Positions 60,742 through 64,000 of a DNA stretch of 64,000 bases are shown one piece after another. Location of the stretch: positions 2,061,199-2,125,198 of the forward strand of contig CP000875.1 of assembly GCA_000018565.1 (NCBI GenBank), written 5' to 3'. Every line of letters starts with the position of its first letter. Within the stretch, counting starts at the first letter, position 1. Both the position numbers and the translations under genes were made by a program. The notes beneath the pieces are model-generated. The model did no database searches. It was not told the origin of the DNA and saw only the letters and a program-made list of their open reading frames with translations. The stretch is from Herpetosiphon aurantiacus DSM 785. Lineage in GTDB: Bacteria; Chloroflexota; Chloroflexia; Chloroflexales; Herpetosiphonaceae.

Positions 60742-60790
60742 CAGAATAACTCCTTTGAATAGAATTAATTACGAAATGTTGAATATGAGG

Positions 60791-60964
60791 TTATGGGATT
60801 AAATAACCACCATCTGAATCGTCGCAACCAGTTACGGTATAACCTTCGCCATCAATTGGCATCAAACAACCAACAACATCGTTAATTTCGGCAGCTTCTT
60901 CTTCGAGGTAGGTTAGGCCGAAAATAATGGGCAGTTCTTCAGTTTTGATAGTATTGAATTCCAT
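60791..60964 (-). CDS. RiPP (graspetide-type) precursor peptide 2
   Basis: A 57-residue peptide with leader MEFNTIKTEELPIIFG and helix LTYLEEEAAEINDVVG. The C-terminal part CLMPIDGEG is followed by YTVTGCDDSD and GGYLIP. It differs from peptides 3 to 5 by an extra Glu-Gly before the core and by T-V-T in place of S-G-T, and shares both features with peptide 1. ATG 60964 follows AAAGGAG by 8 nt; upstream in-frame codons have no site. Confidence 0.9.
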   Translation of the reverse strand: MEFNTIKTEELPIIFGLTYLEEEAAEINDVVGCLMPIDGEGYTVTGCDDSDGGYLIP

Positions 60965-61013
60965 AAGTGTTACTCCTTTAGCAAATGAGCTACAGCCATA
61001 CAATCTGAATCGA

Positions 61014-61202
61014 TTAGGGAATCATTTCGCCTGGATTGCCGCCATCAGAATCATCGCAACCAGTCACGGTATAGCCTTCGCCATCAATTGGCATCAAACA
61101 ACCAACGACATCGTTAATTTCGGCAGCTTCTTCTTCGAGGTAGGTCAAGCCAAAAATAATCACATCTTCGGTCTTTTCTACCAGCATTGTACGATCACGC
61201 AT
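61014..61202 (-). CDS. RiPP (graspetide-type) precursor peptide 1
   Basis: A 62-residue peptide, first in the array and next to the promoter at 61276-61303. Its N-terminus (MRDRTMLVEKTEDVIIFG) differs from the MEFxx start of the others, but the helix LTYLEEEAAEINDVVG is identical to that of peptide 2. The C-terminal part CLMPIDGEG, YTVTGCDDSD and a longer GGNPGEMIP tail follow. GAGGAG lies 8 nt before ATG 61202. The leader helix is the likely docking site for the ATP-grasp ligase, as in microviridin-type systems. The exact leader/core border is not certain. Confidence 0.9.
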   Translation of the reverse strand: MRDRTMLVEKTEDVIIFGLTYLEEEAAEINDVVGCLMPIDGEGYTVTGCDDSDGGNPGEMIP

Positions 61203-61275
61203 TGTTGATACTCCTCAAGTTAGTTTGATTAATTATTGAACAATAGATTCTTGTTCAATTCCAGCAATGAGCATG

Positions 61276-61303
61276 ATTATAGAAATATTTCTGTATATGT
61301 CAA
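61276..61303 (-). promoter_or_regulatory. Consensus sigma-70 promoter of the precursor array
   Basis: On the minus strand TTGACA (61303-61298) and TATAAT (61281-61276) are both perfect hexamers with a 16-nt spacer. Transcription would start near 61268, giving a leader of about 65 nt before precursor 1. It is the best promoter in the window and drives the peptide genes separately from the exporter and ligase genes. Confidence 0.8.
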
Positions 61304-61564
61304 GATTAATTTATGTATTTTTGTTACTTTATAATCATATTTACTTTTATAAAATTACTTGTATTATTAAATGAGTATATCCAAAAATAGCTTAATTGAT
61401 TGATAATTGCTACTTATTGGTAGTAATAGAATTTAATTGTTCATTTAATCAAAGTACTCTTAAGTTTACACACTATCAGGCTTAATTATTGATAGCGAGT
61501 TAAAATCTGTACCATCCTTACTTGATGATATTTGACCGATAGCAATGTTAGGCGCATTCAACCT
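61304..61564. other. AT-rich intergenic region
   Basis: This stretch lies between the precursor promoter and the hairpin after the exporter gene. It is very AT-rich around 61310-61460 and shows no open frame with a ribosome-binding site, and no repeat. It may hold regulatory sites upstream of the promoter, but none is recognisable. Confidence 0.5.
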
Positions 61565-61594
61565 GCCTGCTACCTTGAAGCTAAGGTAGCAGGC
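61565..61594 (-). terminator. 12-bp hairpin after the exporter gene
   Basis: Arms gcctgctacctt (61565-61576) and aaggtagcaggc (61583-61594) pair perfectly around a 6-nt loop, 14 nt past the stop of the ABC exporter on the minus strand. No T run follows, so it may attenuate rather than fully stop transcription into the precursor array. Confidence 0.65.
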
Positions 61595-61608
61595 TACGCA
61601 GTAACTTC

Positions 61609-63825
61609 CTAGGCCGCGAGTTGGTTCAAATGGGTTTCAGGCATGACAATTGGCTCGGGAGCGGGCTTGGTAATCTGGCCTTTGATCAAGTTGTAATAAT
61701 GGCCAGCTTGGGCTACAAGTTGGTCATGGCTGCCCGATTCGATAATTTCGCCATTCTCCATCACCAAAATGCGGTCGGCCCGTAAAATGGTGCTCAGACG
61801 ATGGGCAATCACCACGGTGGTGCGACCAGCCCGATTATCTTCGAGGGCTTGTAAAAACCCTTGTTCGGTGGCGCTATCCAAGTTGCTGGTAGCTTCATCG
61901 AGAATTAAAATCGGTGCATTTTTGAGCAATGCGCGGGCAAGCGTTATGCGTTGGCCTTGACCAGAAGAGAAATTATCACCACCACGTGCCACTTGCGATT
62001 CGTAGCCATACATTTGGCCTGCAATAAATTCATCGGCCTGAGCAATTTTGGCGGCATTGCGAATTAATTCTAAATCGGTATCACGCATCAGGGTGATGTT
62101 ATCGCGAATTGATTGTTGCAGCAGCCGCGTATTTTGAAAGACGGCACTAATTGAGCGTCGTAATTCATCGGGGTCGATATTGCGCGTGCTAATGCCATCA
62201 ATTAATACATCGCCGTGGGTTGGGAGATAAAAACCTGCGATCAAATTAGCCAACGAGGTTTTACCTGAGCCAGTTTCACCAACAATTGCTACAGTTTCGC
62301 CAGGCTTGATTTCAAAATTGAGCTTTTTTAGCACCATTTTGTTGCGCATATAGGCAAAATGCACATCATTGAACTTAATTTCGCCCTTGACTTCAGCTAA
62401 TGCGATTGGTTCGCTGGTTCGTGAAGCTTCGTCTGGTAAGGTGGTAATTTCATCCATCCGTTCAATGCCCAATAACGCTGTGCGCAGATTGAGAATTGTG
62501 GCAGGTAAACGCTGGATTGGTTGGAGATAAAATGCGACCATTCCAAACAAAACAACTAACTCACCTGGAGTCATGCGCCCAGCAAATACTTGGCTACTGC
62601 CGTACCATAAAATTGAAGCAGTAATTAATGAGGTTGCTAAAACGCTCCATGCGCTGGGCAGGGCGATATTAATTCGGCTATCCATACGAGATTTTGTGAA
62701 ATTAGCCAATTTTTCGTTGAGTAAAGCTTTATATTGTTCTTCTGCGCCAAAAACCTTGATTGTTCGTACACAATCAAATACATCGACCATCTGCGAGGTG
62801 AATTCTTCCATCCGAATGATTGCGGCTAATTGAGCGTTATACACCCGATCATTCAACGCGAATAAGACAAACCAAACAAGTGGTAAGGCAGCTGCTGCGA
62901 TCAAGGCCGCAATTGGGTTATAGAATGCGATAATGCCTAATGCAGTTACAAACATTGCTACATCGGCCAAAATCGTAATCAATCCTTCAGAAAGCGCTAA
63001 TTGCACCCCATCGGCTTGGGTAACCCGCAACACCAGTCCAGGGATACAACGAACATCAAATACTTTCATTGGTAGGCGTAACAGACGATCAATATACTGA
63101 GCTGAATAGGCTTGGTGGACATGCTGCCCAACCTTGGCACTAAGCCATAAACGCCCAAATTGGAGTGTCGATTGGAAAACACTGACCAAAATTAACCCTA
63201 GACCTAAGGCAAAAAGTAATGCTTGATCACGATTTGGGATAATCGAATCGATCAATATTTGCATAAAAAACGAGGTTACCCAGCCTAACGAGGTTGCTAG
63301 CAAGGCGAAGAAGAGCACAATTCCTAACATAAGTTTATGTTGGCGGGCGAGCTGCAACAGGGTTTTGAAGGGCTTAACATCGATCTCGCGAGGTTTGAGC
63401 GCTGCGGTAGGCTTAAATTCAACTAAATAACCACTCCACATGGCCTCAAATTCAGCTTTGCTGAGCGTGCGCAGACCACGGCTAGGGTCTAGCACAACCA
63501 CTGAGGTTGGCGACCATTTATGGATAACCACATAATGGCCTTCGCCACCCTTGAGGTGGGCAATCGCTGGCAATTGGATATGTTGCAATGCGCTATAAAT
63601 CGCTTGAGCAGGCCGTGATTCAAGCCCAATTGCGCGGCCTCCATCACGCAAACCTGCCAAACTTGTACCATTGCGATCGGCTCCAACCAAAGACCGTGCT
63701 TGCTCCAAGGTAATTCGATGCTTGTAGAAATGCGCTACTGATGCAAAAACCGAGGGGCCGCAATCGCGGCCTTCTGAAGCACGAATCCATGGTAAGCGGC
63801 GGTAAATTAACGTCTTACTGAGCAT
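61609..63825 (-). CDS. Peptidase C39-ABC exporter (PCAT) for the RiPP precursors
   Basis: A 738-residue protease-exporter. The N-terminal C39 domain has the catalytic Cys22 in GRDCGPS, His97 in GEGHYVVIHKW and Asp113 in VLDPSRG, so it should cut leader peptides. Six transmembrane helices follow (about 165-430). The C-terminal ATPase domain has Walker A VGETGSGKTSLANL, signature NFSSGQGQRITLARALL and Walker B ILILDEATSNLD. ATG 63825 has AGGAGG 7 nt upstream and overlaps the end of the ATP-grasp gene by 11 nt, so the two are coupled. It most likely processes and exports the five peptides encoded downstream. Confidence 0.93.
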   Translation of the reverse strand: MLSKTLIYRRLPWIRASEGRDCGPSVFASVAHFYKHRITLEQARSLVGADRNGTSLAGLRDGGRAIGLESRPAQAIYSALQHIQLPAIAHLKGGEGHYVVIHKWSPTSVVVLDPSRGLRTLSKAEFEAMWSGYLVEFKPTAALKPREIDVKPFKTLLQLARQHKLMLGIVLFFALLATSLGWVTSFFMQILIDSIIPNRDQALLFALGLGLILVSVFQSTLQFGRLWLSAKVGQHVHQAYSAQYIDRLLRLPMKVFDVRCIPGLVLRVTQADGVQLALSEGLITILADVAMFVTALGIIAFYNPIAALIAAAALPLVWFVLFALNDRVYNAQLAAIIRMEEFTSQMVDVFDCVRTIKVFGAEEQYKALLNEKLANFTKSRMDSRINIALPSAWSVLATSLITASILWYGSSQVFAGRMTPGELVVLFGMVAFYLQPIQRLPATILNLRTALLGIERMDEITTLPDEASRTSEPIALAEVKGEIKFNDVHFAYMRNKMVLKKLNFEIKPGETVAIVGETGSGKTSLANLIAGFYLPTHGDVLIDGISTRNIDPDELRRSISAVFQNTRLLQQSIRDNITLMRDTDLELIRNAAKIAQADEFIAGQMYGYESQVARGGDNFSSGQGQRITLARALLKNAPILILDEATSNLDSATEQGFLQALEDNRAGRTTVVIAHRLSTILRADRILVMENGEIIESGSHDQLVAQAGHYYNLIKGQITKPAPEPIVMPETHLNQLAA

Positions 63826-64000
63826 TAACAGCCTCCTGAGCCAACGGAATTGGATAATCAATGCTGGCAGCTTGTAACATTGCTGCAAAATGTTCATAAA
63901 TTGGCATACCTGTCAGGCGATCAATCCAATCGAATTGGCCGTTGGGGTTGATTTCGAGAAAAATATGCTCGCCTTCGGGGGTGACAATCATATCGATGCT
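63815..64000 (-). CDS. ATP-grasp peptide ligase (MvdD/graspetide type), 3' part only
   Basis: Only the last 61 codons lie in the window; the gene continues past 64000. The visible sequence (SIDMIVTPEGEHIFLEINPN, GQFDWID, then LTGMPIYEHFAAML) contains the D.i....G...FLE.NPNGQ metal- and ATP-binding motif and the W(I/L)(E/D)..TG(L/M)PI segment. These are characteristic of the ATP-grasp ligases that form ester or amide cross-links in microviridins and other graspetides. Its stop overlaps the exporter gene. The identification rests on this C-terminal motif and on the precursor array; the N-terminal part should be checked in the adjoining sequence. Confidence 0.85.
   Translation of the reverse strand, partial: SIDMIVTPEGEHIFLEINPNGQFDWIDRLTGMPIYEHFAAMLQAASIDYPIPLAQEAVNAQ

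Noticed and set aside
60134-61202. CRISPR or other direct-repeat array suggested by the regularly spaced similar blocks
   Set aside because: The repeats are translated, begin with ribosome-binding sites and vary mainly in a way that keeps the peptide motifs; they are paralogous genes.
60134-61202. Lanthipeptide or Nif11-type precursors
   Set aside because: No LanM/LanB gene is seen, the leader lacks the Nif11 pattern, and the adjacent ligase motif is ATP-grasp. Cys plus Thr/Ser alone is not enough, although a second modification cannot be excluded.
1-64000. tRNA, rRNA or tmRNA genes, insertion sequences and prophage integration sites
   Set aside because: None could be recognised by eye: no cloverleaf-like segments with conserved tRNA boxes, no transposase or integrase genes, and no flanking att-like direct repeats.

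Overview
The window reads as chromosomal DNA of a free-living, probably predatory or gliding bacterium. A Herpetosiphon-like member of the Chloroflexota is the best guess. The basis is the roughly 50% GC content, Thr/Pro-rich lipoprotein linkers, many secreted hydrolases and sugar-binding modules, siderophore uptake genes with no TonB receptor, and dispersed 'cttcgtg' repeats. No rRNA, tRNA or CRISPR array was seen, so the taxonomic call is inference.

Layout. (1) 61-537: a PaaI-type thioesterase, then an inverted repeat and a promoter. (2) 915-17646: a compact one-strand operon for a contractile, phage-tail-like injection particle. It encodes sheath, tube, a tail-assembly-chaperone pair apparently made by -1 frameshifting on nine A's, a Pro/Gln-rich protein, a baseplate adaptor, a 1216-residue helical protein, hub, spike, PAAR tip, gp25-like, J-like and I-like baseplate proteins, a fibre adaptor, a fibre ending in an H-type lectin domain, and a tail-terminator-like protein. 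Capsid, terminase, lysis, integrase and AAA+ ATPase genes are absent. (3) 17755-20721: three tandem paralogous four-helix membrane proteins, each an internal duplication, followed by a convergent 55-residue protein. (4) 20990-26067: a methyltransferase, a GT2 glycosyltransferase, a polyprenyl glycosylphosphotransferase, an aldo/keto reductase and a UPF0060 membrane protein. (5) 26394-27710: an isolated AT-rich DUF3644 gene, probably acquired by transfer.

(6) 27959-42619: a catecholate siderophore locus. A consensus promoter precedes dhbA, a dedicated DAHP synthase, dhbC, dhbE, dhbB and a C-A-T-R NRPS of the MxcG (myxochelin) type. A binding lipoprotein, two FecCD permeases, an ATPase and a DUF2218 protein follow. 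DAHP synthase feeds chorismate; DhbC, DhbB and DhbA make 2,3-dihydroxybenzoate; DhbE activates it; the NRPS should join it to an amino acid, probably lysine, and release the product reductively. (7) 42710-60047: mostly secreted or surface proteins. These are a reprolysin-like metalloprotease, an ankyrin protein with a zinc ribbon, an FG-GAP propeller, a clostripain-like lipoprotein, PepF, an expansin with discoidin and chitin-binding-like modules, a DUF4256 protein, a lipoprotein with a rearranged 3' end and a GTPase-like protein with a degenerate P-loop.

(8) 60134-64000 (minus strand): a RiPP locus that looks like an unusual graspetide (omega-ester peptide) system. Five paralogous precursor genes lie behind a promoter with perfect consensus hexamers. 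Upstream are a C39-peptidase/ABC exporter and the 3' end of a MvdD-like ATP-grasp ligase that runs off the right edge. The predicted cores share an [ST]-x-T-[GS]-C-D-D-[SI]-D motif plus a second invariant Cys, which I regard as the most novel feature of the window.
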